This document shows positions 56,301 to 63,629 of a DNA stretch of 64,000 nt, piece by piece. The DNA is from Caulobacter sp. CCUG 60055 (GTDB taxonomy: Bacteria; Pseudomonadota; Alphaproteobacteria; Caulobacterales; Caulobacteraceae): NCBI RefSeq assembly GCF_022750545.1, contig NZ_PUIC01000009.1, positions 62,001 through 126,000 of the forward strand, written 5' to 3'. Numbering within the stretch: the first letter of the stretch is position 1; every line of letters starts with the position of its first letter. The notes below the pieces were generated by a model, which worked only from the letters and a program-made list of their open reading frames with translations, was not told where the DNA came from and searched no databases. Made by a program: the position numbers and the translations under genes.

Positions 56301-56907
56301 CCGCCAGCCGCGCCTCGAAGGCGGCGTCGATCGCCGCCGGCGCCGGAACCAGCGCGATCATGCCCTCGCCCAGGGCGACGGCCTGCTCGAAGTCGAGCCA
56401 GCACTCGCCCTTGGGGATGCGGGGTTCGGCGGCGGCCATACCAACCTGTCCTCCCCCGTTCACGGGGGAGGGGGACCGCGAAGCGGCGGAGGGGGCGTCC
56501 GCCAGCTCCGAGCCCAGTCCCGCCCCCTCCACCACGCTGCGCGTGGTCCCCCTCCCCCATTCGCATGGGGGAGGACGGGAAGGAGCGTCGCCCTCCGGCT
56601 CGGCCACCGCGCTCTTGCCGATCGACAGCAGGCGGCACAGACGGCCATAGGCGGCGCGGTCGCGCGGATAGACGATCAGCTCGGCCCCGTCGCGAAAGAC
56701 CAGCCGGCAGCCGACCAGCAGCCTTACGCCCTGTTTCTTGGCCTCGGCGTGAGCGCGGACCACGCCGGCCAGGGTGTTGCGGTCGGCGATCCCGAAGGCG
56801 GCGTGGCCCAGGGTCTTGGCCTGCATGACCAGTTCGGCCGGGTGCGAACCGCCCTCCAGGAAACTGAAGTTCGAGCGGGCGTCCAGCTCGGCGTAGGCCA
56901 GGGTCAT
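53368..56907 (-). CDS. dnaE2: Error-prone DNA polymerase DnaE2 (ImuC)
   Basis: 1179 residues from the ATG at 56907, whose ATGA overlaps the imuB stop. It is the catalytic polymerase of the SOS mutasome. N-terminal PHP domain begins [22 protein letters not shown]; the C-family catalytic acids are in [25 protein letters not shown], and the chain ends PKSRDFH, as in ImuC. Residues ~111-153 are an unusual in-frame insert encoded by a palindromic repeat (56449-56575), in the PHP region. Third gene of imuA-imuB-dnaE2 under the LexA box at 59106. Confidence 0.96.
   Translation of the reverse strand: [1179 protein letters not shown]
56449..56575. repeat. In-frame palindromic repeat element inside dnaE2
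   Basis: Two inverted modules: one with CTCCCCCGTTCACGGGGGAG and GGACCGCGAAGCGGCGGAGG, the other with CCCCCTCCACCACGCTGCGC and CTCCCCCATTCGCATGGGGGAG. They face each other across ~24 bp. This type of C-run/G-run repeat is a common intergenic element in Caulobacter-like genomes (from memory). Here it is read through in frame and adds about 43 residues to DnaE2 without stops. Confidence 0.85.
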
Positions 56908-58493
56908 GCGAACACCCCGTGCAGCCACCAGGTCGGCTCGCGCGGCGGCTCGCCCTCGGCCGGCGGCGCGTCCTCGCGGCCGTAGAGCCCTTCGCGGAAC
57001 AGCCAGTAGCGGCGGCCGTCCTGGTCCTCGACGCGGTAATAGTCGCGGGTGCGCGGGGCGCGTTCGGGCCGCGCGGCCGGCCGCCACCATTCGGCCGACA
57101 GCCGTTCGGGCCCCTCGGCCCGGGCCACCTTGCGGGCGACCCGCCGCCAGACGAACTGGGCCGGCAAGCCGTCTGGCAGCTCGGCCATGGTCTGGACCGG
57201 CTCGGGCGGGTCGAACAGCATCAGGGGCCGCGCCGGGTCGTCGTCCGCGACCGAGACCGCCGCCGCCTCGGGCGAGGCCCTGATCCAGCGTTCGCTGCGT
57301 TCGGGCGTCCAGCTCTCGGCCAGGACCGGCTGGCGCACCGCGTCCTCGCCGAGCTTGGCCTGCAGGCGGTCGATCAGGGCGGCCAGGGCGTCGGCGGCGA
57401 CGACGGCGCGTTCGCCGGTCATCTCGCCCTGCCGCGCGGCCAGCGGCTCGGCGCGGTCGGCGCTGAGCATCAAGGCGTCGGCCCCGAAGCCGAGATCGAG
57501 ATGCTCCAGCCCCTTCTCGCGCAGCAGCCGCGTCAGGTGGGCCGGCCGGGCGGCCGGGGCGGAAAGGCCCGCCGACAGGCCGACGGCGCGACCGTCGACG
57601 CGGAAGGCGGTCAGGGTCAGCCGCCGCGCGCCCTGGCCGTCGCGGTCGAGCTGGCGAGCCAGCTCGCGGGCGAGGTCGTCCAGGCGATGGTCGACGCCGG
57701 CCGTGTCGAGCAGCGGCTCGGCGAACACCATCCAGGCGCGATAGACCGGCGGCGGGCGCACCGGGTCCACCGCCTCGCCGGCCGCGCCCAGGGCCTGGTC
57801 CAGGCGCTCGACCACCGCCAGGCCTGCCTCGCCGCGAAACCGCCGGGCGAGGCCGGCGCGCGGCAGGGCGTAGAGGTCGCCGATCCGGCGCAGGCCGAAG
57901 CGGCCGAGCAGGGTCACGGCGGCGGGCTGCAGGCGCAGGGCGGCGACCGGCAGGTCGGCCAGGGCCTCGCGCGTTCCCCCCGGCGGCGCGATGGTCTCGG
58001 GCTCAGGCGCGAACCGGGCCAGGGCCCAGGCCGCGCCCAGGGTGTCGGCCATGGCCACGCGGGCGGGGACGCCCGCCGCCGCCAGGCGCGCGCGCATCTC
58101 GGCCAGCAGGGCCGCCTCGCCGCCGAACAGGTGCGCCCCGCCGGTCATGTCGAGGAACAGGCCCTCCTGGCCGGGGAACAGGGCGCAGGTGGCCACGGTG
58201 GGGGCGTAGCGTTCGGCCCACAGGGCCAGGCGGCGCAGGGCGTCGCGGTCCTGGTCCGGCCGGGCCGGCAGGCCGATCAGGTCGGGAACCATGGCGCGGG
58301 CGTCGGCGTGGGCCTGACCCATGCGCAGGCCGAGCGCCCGCGCGGCCGGATTGAGCGCGGTCAGCACCTGCCTTTGGCCCTCGCGGCCGATCAGGGCGAA
58401 GGGCTGGCCTTCAGGCGGCGCGGCGGCGGGTTCGGCGCGCCGGAACGCCGTCACCGGCCAGTCCGGCAGCCACACGGAAACGACCCGATTCAT
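56904..58493 (-). CDS. imuB: ImuB, catalytically inactive Y-family polymerase-like protein
   Basis: 529 residues. It bridges DnaE2 to the beta clamp during mutagenic translesion synthesis. The Y-family fold is recognisable (VVSVWLPDWPVTAFRRAE, LGLRMGQAHADARAM, LFLDMTGGAHLFGGE), but the acidic pair of the catalytic motif (normally S-x-D-E) is missing, as in other ImuB proteins. Its 5' end overlaps imuA by 83 bp and its stop overlaps the dnaE2 start, so all three are coupled. Confidence 0.95.
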   Translation of the reverse strand: MNRVVSVWLPDWPVTAFRRAEPAAAPPEGQPFALIGREGQRQVLTALNPAARALGLRMGQAHADARAMVPDLIGLPARPDQDRDALRRLALWAERYAPTVATCALFPGQEGLFLDMTGGAHLFGGEAALLAEMRARLAAAGVPARVAMADTLGAAWALARFAPEPETIAPPGGTREALADLPVAALRLQPAAVTLLGRFGLRRIGDLYALPRAGLARRFRGEAGLAVVERLDQALGAAGEAVDPVRPPPVYRAWMVFAEPLLDTAGVDHRLDDLARELARQLDRDGQGARRLTLTAFRVDGRAVGLSAGLSAPAARPAHLTRLLREKGLEHLDLGFGADALMLSADRAEPLAARQGEMTGERAVVAADALAALIDRLQAKLGEDAVRQPVLAESWTPERSERWIRASPEAAAVSVADDDPARPLMLFDPPEPVQTMAELPDGLPAQFVWRRVARKVARAEGPERLSAEWWRPAARPERAPRTRDYYRVEDQDGRRYWLFREGLYGREDAPPAEGEPPREPTWWLHGVFA

Positions 58494-59088
58494 CGTCCTT
58501 TTCCAGGGTCCAGGCGCCGGGCGGTCCGTCGCGCCGGCGGGTCAGTTCGGCCGTCAGGCGCGGCGCGCCCGGGGCCTGAGGGTCGAAGGGATGGGCGGCG
58601 GACGGAAGGCTAGCGATCCGCCAGCGCCGCCGGGCCGCGCTGAGATCGCCCCCTGGCTGGGCGCGCAGCAGAACGGCCAGGGCCCCGCCGGCGCGGGCGG
58701 CGAAGTCGATGCGCCGGGTGGCGACGAAGGACGGGGCCAGGGCGGCCCCGATCGCCCCGGCCACGGCGCCGGACTTCAAGGCCTCCTCCAGCGCCCACAG
58801 GGCCTGGGCCTCCTTGTCGGCCGCGATCCAGATCAGGCGCGAGGCCGCCGCCCCGACGACCTGGACCAGGCCTCGCGCGAACGGGCGGCCCCGTTCCCGC
58901 CGCCAGGCGGCCGGCGCGACGAAGGCCAGCGGCCGACCGTCGCCGACGGCCAGCCGGTCCAGGGCGAAACCCAGGGCCGCGGCCAGGTCGGCCGGGGCGG
59001 CCGCCGCCACCTCCTCCAGCGGACAGACGTCCGCCGGGAAGATTTCGGCCTGGCCGAGGGTCAGCGGTTGCGGGGGCGTTCGGGTCAT
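58411..59088 (-). CDS. imuA: ImuA, SOS mutagenesis protein (SulA/RecA-like)
   Basis: 225 residues. Short RecA/SulA-like protein of the imuABC mutasome, with LEEVAAAAPADLAAALGFALDRLAVGDGRPLAFVAP and LIWIAADKEAQALWALEEAL; no intact Walker A. First gene of the SOS operon, 18 bp downstream of a perfect LexA box. Its 3' end runs 83 bp into imuB, and the tail is Arg-rich (RTRRRAA). Confidence 0.92.
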   Translation of the reverse strand: MTRTPPQPLTLGQAEIFPADVCPLEEVAAAAPADLAAALGFALDRLAVGDGRPLAFVAPAAWRRERGRPFARGLVQVVGAAASRLIWIAADKEAQALWALEEALKSGAVAGAIGAALAPSFVATRRIDFAARAGGALAVLLRAQPGGDLSAARRRWRIASLPSAAHPFDPQAPGAPRLTAELTRRRDGPPGAWTLEKDDESGRFRVAAGLAGDGVPARRTRRRAA

Positions 59089-59105
59089 GCTTGGGAGCTT
59101 CTTAT

Positions 59106-59120
59106 GTTCTTATTTTGTTC
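59106..59120 (-). promoter_or_regulatory. LexA box (SOS operator) of imuA-imuB-dnaE2
   Basis: GTTCTTATTTTGTTC is an exact match to the alphaproteobacterial LexA box GTTC-N7-GTTC, written here on the plus strand. It lies 18 bp upstream of the imuA start codon, so LexA would cover the promoter and the cassette is DNA-damage inducible, as in Caulobacter crescentus. Confidence 0.95.
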
Positions 59121-59215
59121 CATCCTTGACGCCGGGAGTCAAGTTTCACGGAGCGTTTGACAATCGGCCGCCCCCGGTGATCGTTGTTCACGCAAGCAAG
59201 ATCGGGAGGATCGCC

Positions 59216-60076
59216 GTGGCGCGTTCCAATGTGCTGGAAGTCACCCCCCTCACCTCGGCCATCGGGGCGCTGCTCAGCGGGATCAACCTCGCCGACGACC
59301 TGTCGGACGACCTGATCGGCGACATCCGCCAGGCGCTGCTCAAGCACCAGGTGATCTTCTTCGAGAACCAGGACCTGTCGCCCAAGGCCCAGAGCGCCTT
59401 CGCCGCGCGGTTCGGCGACCTGCACGTCCACCCGCTCTACGGCAAGGTCGACGGCAATCCCGAGATCATGGTCATCGACAACCACGTCGACAATCCGACC
59501 GACAACAACTTCTGGCACACCGACGTTACCTTCATCGAGACGCCGCCGATGGGGGCGGTGCTGCACGCGCGCCAGCTGCCGCCGGTGGGCGGCGACACCA
59601 TGTGGTCGAGCATGACCGCCGCCTACAAGGCGCTGTCGCGGCCGATGCAGACGTTCCTCGAAGGCCTGGAGGCGGTGCACGACTTCGCCTACGCCTTCAC
59701 GCCGCAAGGCCTGGCCGGGTCCCAGGCCGGGGCCGAGCAATACGAGAAGGCCCGCCGCGAGCACCCGCCGGTGCTCCATCCGGTGATCCGCACCCACCCC
59801 GAGACCGGCGAGCCGGCCCTGTTCGTCAATTCGGTGTTCACCAGCCGCATCAAGGGCCTGCGCGGCGAGGAGAGCCGGGCGCTGATGACCTTCCTCAACG
59901 CCCATGTGCAGAAGCCGGAGTTCGTCGTGCGCTGGCGCTGGACGCCGGGCGCGGTGGCGTTCTGGGACAATCGCTGCACCCAGCACCGGGCGGTCGACGA
60001 CTTCCTGCCGCACCGGCGGGTGATGCACCGCGCCACCATCCTCGGGGACAAGCCGGCGTTCCGCGCCGCCGCCTGA
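59216..60076 (+). CDS. TauD/TfdA-family Fe(II)/2-oxoglutarate dioxygenase
   Basis: 286 residues from a GTG at 59216, preceded by GGGAGGA five bases away. The Fe(II) ligands are in FWHTDVTF (His-x-Asp) and the distal His in TQHRAVDDF; the 2-oxoglutarate Arg is likely in the following RRVMHRAT. N-terminal IGALLSGINLADDL and HQVIFFENQDLSP are TauD-like. Substrate (taurine, alkyl sulfate, aryloxy acid or other) is unknown. Divergent from the SOS operon. Confidence 0.92.
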   Translation: MARSNVLEVTPLTSAIGALLSGINLADDLSDDLIGDIRQALLKHQVIFFENQDLSPKAQSAFAARFGDLHVHPLYGKVDGNPEIMVIDNHVDNPTDNNFWHTDVTFIETPPMGAVLHARQLPPVGGDTMWSSMTAAYKALSRPMQTFLEGLEAVHDFAYAFTPQGLAGSQAGAEQYEKARREHPPVLHPVIRTHPETGEPALFVNSVFTSRIKGLRGEESRALMTFLNAHVQKPEFVVRWRWTPGAVAFWDNRCTQHRAVDDFLPHRRVMHRATILGDKPAFRAAA

Positions 60077-60170
60077 ACGGCTGCGACGCGGCGACCGCTC
60101 AACGAACGCTGGTCTTAATCCGGCCGCAAGCGCACAATGGGCCGTCAAGCCCTGGTCATGGGAGAGCCCC

Positions 60171-60737
60171 ATGCGTGCGAGCCTGCCGGCCGTCGCGGTT
60201 GTCGCCGCCGCCGTCCTGCTTCATCCCGCCGCCGCCCGCGCGGCCGTCAGCGTCCTCGGCGGCGGCCTGGCCCACGTCTGCTCGACCGCCGCCCTGGCGG
60301 GCGAGGCCGACGCCCACGCCCTGGAGGCCTGCACCGACGCCATCGAGGGCGAGCCCCTCGACCCGCACGCCCTGGCCGGCACCTATGTCAATCGCGGCGT
60401 GATCCAGCTGCGCCGCCGCGACTTCGACGCCGCGCGCCGGGATTTCGACATCGCCGTCCGCATCGAGCCGACCCTGGGCGAGGCCTATGTCAATCGCGGC
60501 GCGGCCCTGATCGGTCAGCGCCGCTACGCCGCCGGCATCGTCGAGATCGACCGAGGCCTGGCCCTCGGCCCCGAGGAGCCGGAAAAGGCCTATTTCAACC
60601 GCGCCCTGGCCCACGAGGGCCTGGACGACGAGAAGAGCGCCTATTTCGACTACCGCAAGGCGGTGGAGCTGAAGCCCGATTGGCCCGCGCCGCAGCAGGA
60701 GCTGCTGCGCTTCACGGTGACGCGGCCGAACGGGTGA
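60171..60737 (+). CDS. Exported TPR-repeat protein
   Basis: 188 residues. Sec signal peptide (MRASLPAVAVVAAAVLLHPAAARA) and three tetratricopeptide repeats: GTYVNRGVIQLRRRDFDAARRDFDIAVRIEP, GEAYVNRGAALIGQRRYAAGIVEIDRGLAL, and the third from KAYFNRALAHEGLDDEKSAY. A periplasmic interaction module with no predicted partner. It lies 94 bp after the dioxygenase gene and is convergent with the 2OG oxygenase. Confidence 0.85.
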   Translation: MRASLPAVAVVAAAVLLHPAAARAAVSVLGGGLAHVCSTAALAGEADAHALEACTDAIEGEPLDPHALAGTYVNRGVIQLRRRDFDAARRDFDIAVRIEPTLGEAYVNRGAALIGQRRYAAGIVEIDRGLALGPEEPEKAYFNRALAHEGLDDEKSAYFDYRKAVELKPDWPAPQQELLRFTVTRPNG

Positions 60738-60770
60738 CGCCGTGCCCTGCGGGGAATGAGCGGCGGCGGA

Positions 60771-61700
60771 CTATTTCGCCAGGCCGATGGCCCTCAGCCG
60801 CTCGGCCAGGAAGTCGCCGGCGGTGATGTCGGGATATTTCGCCCCCTCGCCGACGCAGGACGGCAGGCAGTTCAACGGCGTCGCCGAGCTGGGGTGCATG
60901 AAGAACGGCATCGAATAGCGGCTGACGTTCGGCCCTTCGGGATTGACCACGCGGTGGGTGGTCGACGGGATCACGCCGTTGGTCAGGCGTTGCAGCATGT
61001 CGCCGGAATCGACGATCAGGTTCGAGGGATCGGTCTCGACCGGCAGCCAGGTCCCGTCGCGGTCGAGCAGTTGCAGCCCCGCCCCCTTTGCGGCGACCAG
61101 GATGGTGATGAAGTTGATGTCCTCGTGCGCGGCCGAACGCACCGCGCCGGGCGCGGCGTCGTCCGGCACCGGCGGATAGTGCAGCACGCGCAGGATCGAG
61201 GTCCCATGGCGGACCAGCGGGTCGAAATAGGCCTCGTCCAGGTCCAGCTTGGGCGCCAGGGCCCGCAGCAGCTGGCGGCCGGTCTCGTCCAGCCCGTCGA
61301 ACAGCGACAGGAAGGTCTGGCGGAAGCCGGCGACGCCCTCGGGCCAGACGTTGGGCGGAAAGTCCTCGTCCAGAACCACGCCCTCGGGGACCTCGCGGCC
61401 GATCTGCCAGAACTCCTTGAGGTCCGGCAGGGCGTGGTCCTTGGCGTGCTCGGTCCCGAACGGCGTGTAGCCGCGAAGGCCGGCGGCGTGGCGGCGCTTT
61501 TCGGCCTCGTCCAGGGCGAACACCCGCTCGGCCATGCCGTAGGCCGCGTCGAGCAGGGCGACGGGAACGTCGTGGTCCTTGAGGATGACGAAGCCGTAGT
61601 CCTGCAGCCCCGCCATCAGGGCGTCGGAGAAAGCCCCGCGCGCGGCGGCGTCGCCCTGGGTGAAGGCCTTCAGGCTGAGTTCGGGAACGTGGCGGGTCAT
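60771..61700 (-). CDS. 2-oxoglutarate/Fe(II) oxygenase, isopenicillin N synthase-like
   Basis: 309 residues. Non-heme iron oxygenase of the IPNS/DIOX group: DIOX_N region FSDALMAGLQDYGFVILKDH, Fe ligands in AAHEDINFITIL (His-x-Asp) and STTHRVVNP (His), and the RYSMPFF Arg/Ser that grips 2-oxoglutarate. Third gene of a nucleoside hydrolase-ribokinase operon (ATGA overlap with ribokinase stop), which hints at a nucleobase or nucleoside-derived substrate; inference only. Confidence 0.9.
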   Translation of the reverse strand: MTRHVPELSLKAFTQGDAAARGAFSDALMAGLQDYGFVILKDHDVPVALLDAAYGMAERVFALDEAEKRRHAAGLRGYTPFGTEHAKDHALPDLKEFWQIGREVPEGVVLDEDFPPNVWPEGVAGFRQTFLSLFDGLDETGRQLLRALAPKLDLDEAYFDPLVRHGTSILRVLHYPPVPDDAAPGAVRSAAHEDINFITILVAAKGAGLQLLDRDGTWLPVETDPSNLIVDSGDMLQRLTNGVIPSTTHRVVNPEGPNVSRYSMPFFMHPSSATPLNCLPSCVGEGAKYPDITAGDFLAERLRAIGLAK

Positions 61701-62584
61701 GGCGCTTCCATAGCTCGGCCGGCGGCGGCGAGGGACGCCAGGCGCGCCTCGACCTCGGCCCGCGTCGGCAGGGACGGCTGGGCGCCGGCGCGGGTGGCGG
61801 CCACGGCCCCGGCGGCGCAGGCGAAGGCCAGGGCGTCGGCCGGCGGCTGCTTCTCCAGCAGGGCGACGGTCAGGGCGGCGACGAAGGCGTCGCCCGCCCC
61901 CGTGGTGTCGACGGCGGCGACCGGCGGCGGGGCGGCCTGGGCCACCACCTCGCCGGCGCGGAACAGGCGCGCGCCCTTGCCGCCCAGGGTGACCGCCACC
62001 AGGCCGGCGGCGCGGTGCAACGGCGCGCCGTAGAAGGCGGCCTCGGTCTCGTTGACGACGATCAGGTCGGCGCGGTCGAACAGAGCCTGGGGAACCTCGG
62101 CGGCGGGGGCCAGGTTCAGGCAGACGAAGCCGTCCGCCATCTCCACCGCCCGCGCCACCGTCTGCACCGGCAGTTCGAGCTGGCAGATCAAAGCCCCTTG
62201 CGGCGGCGCGGCCAGCCGGTCCGGCGTCAGGGCGGCGTTGGCGCCGGGCGCGACGACGATCTGGTTCTCGCCTCCCGCCGCGACGGCGATCAGGGCGACG
62301 CCGGTGGCGGCGGTCTCGTCGACCGCGCAGGCCGACAGGTCGACGCCCTCGGCCCGCAACAGGGCCAGGGCCTCGTCGGCCAGGCCGTCGCGCCCGACGC
62401 GGCCGACCATGCGCACCGCCGCGCCCAGCCGCCGCGCCGCCAGGGCCTGGTTGGCGCCCTTGCCGCCCGGATGGCGGCCCAATGTCGCCCCGGTGACGGT
62501 CTCGCCGGGGGCCGGCAGGCTCGCCGCCGTCGCCGTCATGTCGAGATTGATCGAGCCGACGACGGTGATCGCGGGACCGCTCAC
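61697..62584 (-). CDS. rbsK: Ribokinase (PfkB family)
   Basis: 295 residues from a GTG at 62584 that overlaps the nucleoside hydrolase stop (GTGA). Phosphorylates ribose to ribose-5-phosphate. Motifs: SINLDMTATAASLPAPGETV, GGKGANQALAARRLGA, the Asn-x-x-Glu LIVVNETEAAF, and the PfkB signature VDTTGAGDAFVAAL with catalytic Asp. Its position between nucleoside hydrolase and a 2OG oxygenase fits salvage of the ribose released upstream. Confidence 0.92.
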   Translation of the reverse strand: MSGPAITVVGSINLDMTATAASLPAPGETVTGATLGRHPGGKGANQALAARRLGAAVRMVGRVGRDGLADEALALLRAEGVDLSACAVDETAATGVALIAVAAGGENQIVVAPGANAALTPDRLAAPPQGALICQLELPVQTVARAVEMADGFVCLNLAPAAEVPQALFDRADLIVVNETEAAFYGAPLHRAAGLVAVTLGGKGARLFRAGEVVAQAAPPPVAAVDTTGAGDAFVAALTVALLEKQPPADALAFACAAGAVAATRAGAQPSLPTRAEVEARLASLAAAGRAMEAP

Positions 62585-63522
62585 AGCCGCGCCAGCCTTT
62601 CGGTCAGGAGGTCGAACACGCCCTGGGCGTCGACCGCGCTCACCCACAGGGCGTTGGCCTCGTCCGGCGACTTCAGGCGGAACTCGACGGCGGTGTGGCC
62701 GAGCGTCAGGGGCGAGGCGGTCTCGACCGACAGGCGGCAGGGCCGGGTGGTGAACAGCTGCGGCGCCAGCAGATAGGCGATGGTGCAGGGATCGTGCAGC
62801 GGGCTGGCCGTCCCGCCGACCAGTTCGCGCTCGACGCGGTTGGCGAACACCAGCAGCTCGGCCGCGGCCTTGGCGGCGGGGCGCGGGATGGCGGCGATGG
62901 CGGCGAGGCGGTCGTCGGTCGCGCGCACCTGATGGGTGGCGTCGAGCCCCAGCACCACCACGTCGCGGCAGGCCTCGAACACCACCTGGGCGGCGTGGGG
63001 GTCGGCGTAGATGTTGTATTCGGCCGAGGCGGTGATGTTGCCGCCCTCGCTGCGCGCGCCGCCCATCGCCACCACCTGGCCGAGATGCGAGGCCAGCCGC
63101 GGCTCCAGCGCCAGGGCGGCGGCCAGGTTGGTCATCGGACCGGTGACGGCCAGGGCGACGCTGCCCGCCGGCCGGCTCATCACCGCCTGGACCAGGAAGT
63201 CGACCGCATGGCCGGCGGCGGCCGGGGCGGCCGGCTCGAACACCGCCATGTCGCCCAGGCCCGAGGCGCCGTGGAACGCGTCGGCCTCGACGGGGCGGCG
63301 CACCAGCGGCCTTTGGCAACCGGCGTAGACCGGCACGTCCTCGCGGCCGGCGATCTGGCGCAGGATGCGGGCGTTGCGGGCCGTCAGCTCGGCGTTGACG
63401 TTGCCGGCCACCGTGGTGATCCCGATCAGGTCGAAGACGTCGGGGGCGGCGAAGGCGAGGAACAGGGCGACGGCGTCGTCGACGCCGGGATCGCAATCGA
63501 TGATGAGGGGGGTTCTGGACAC
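62581..63522 (-). CDS. Nucleoside hydrolase
   Basis: 313 residues from a GTG at 63522. Hydrolyses N-glycosidic bonds of ribonucleosides. Calcium-binding DxDxxxDD cluster in IIDCDPGVDDAVALFLAF, ITTVAGNVNAE, TGPMTNLAAALALEP, and the active-site NIYADPHAAQVVFE and LHDPCTIAYLL. The His pattern (LHDPC) is typical of group I/IU-type enzymes. First gene of the operon hydrolase-ribokinase-2OG oxygenase; released base would be recycled elsewhere. Confidence 0.93.
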   Translation of the reverse strand: MSRTPLIIDCDPGVDDAVALFLAFAAPDVFDLIGITTVAGNVNAELTARNARILRQIAGREDVPVYAGCQRPLVRRPVEADAFHGASGLGDMAVFEPAAPAAAGHAVDFLVQAVMSRPAGSVALAVTGPMTNLAAALALEPRLASHLGQVVAMGGARSEGGNITASAEYNIYADPHAAQVVFEACRDVVVLGLDATHQVRATDDRLAAIAAIPRPAAKAAAELLVFANRVERELVGGTASPLHDPCTIAYLLAPQLFTTRPCRLSVETASPLTLGHTAVEFRLKSPDEANALWVSAVDAQGVFDLLTERLARL

Positions 63523-63629
63523 CCCCCATAGTGAAAGATCACCCCCCGGCGCCGCAAGGGGCGCCGCTTGACCGCGAGGCGCGGGTCGGGCGCCTTATGG
63601 GCCGGAGCGGAATCGCGGAGAGCCCGATC

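Noticed and set aside
53371-56985. 1204-codon open frame on the plus strand across dnaE2
   Set aside because: Antisense shadow, rich in Gly/Arg/Val with no recognisable domain; dnaE2 is certain on the minus strand.
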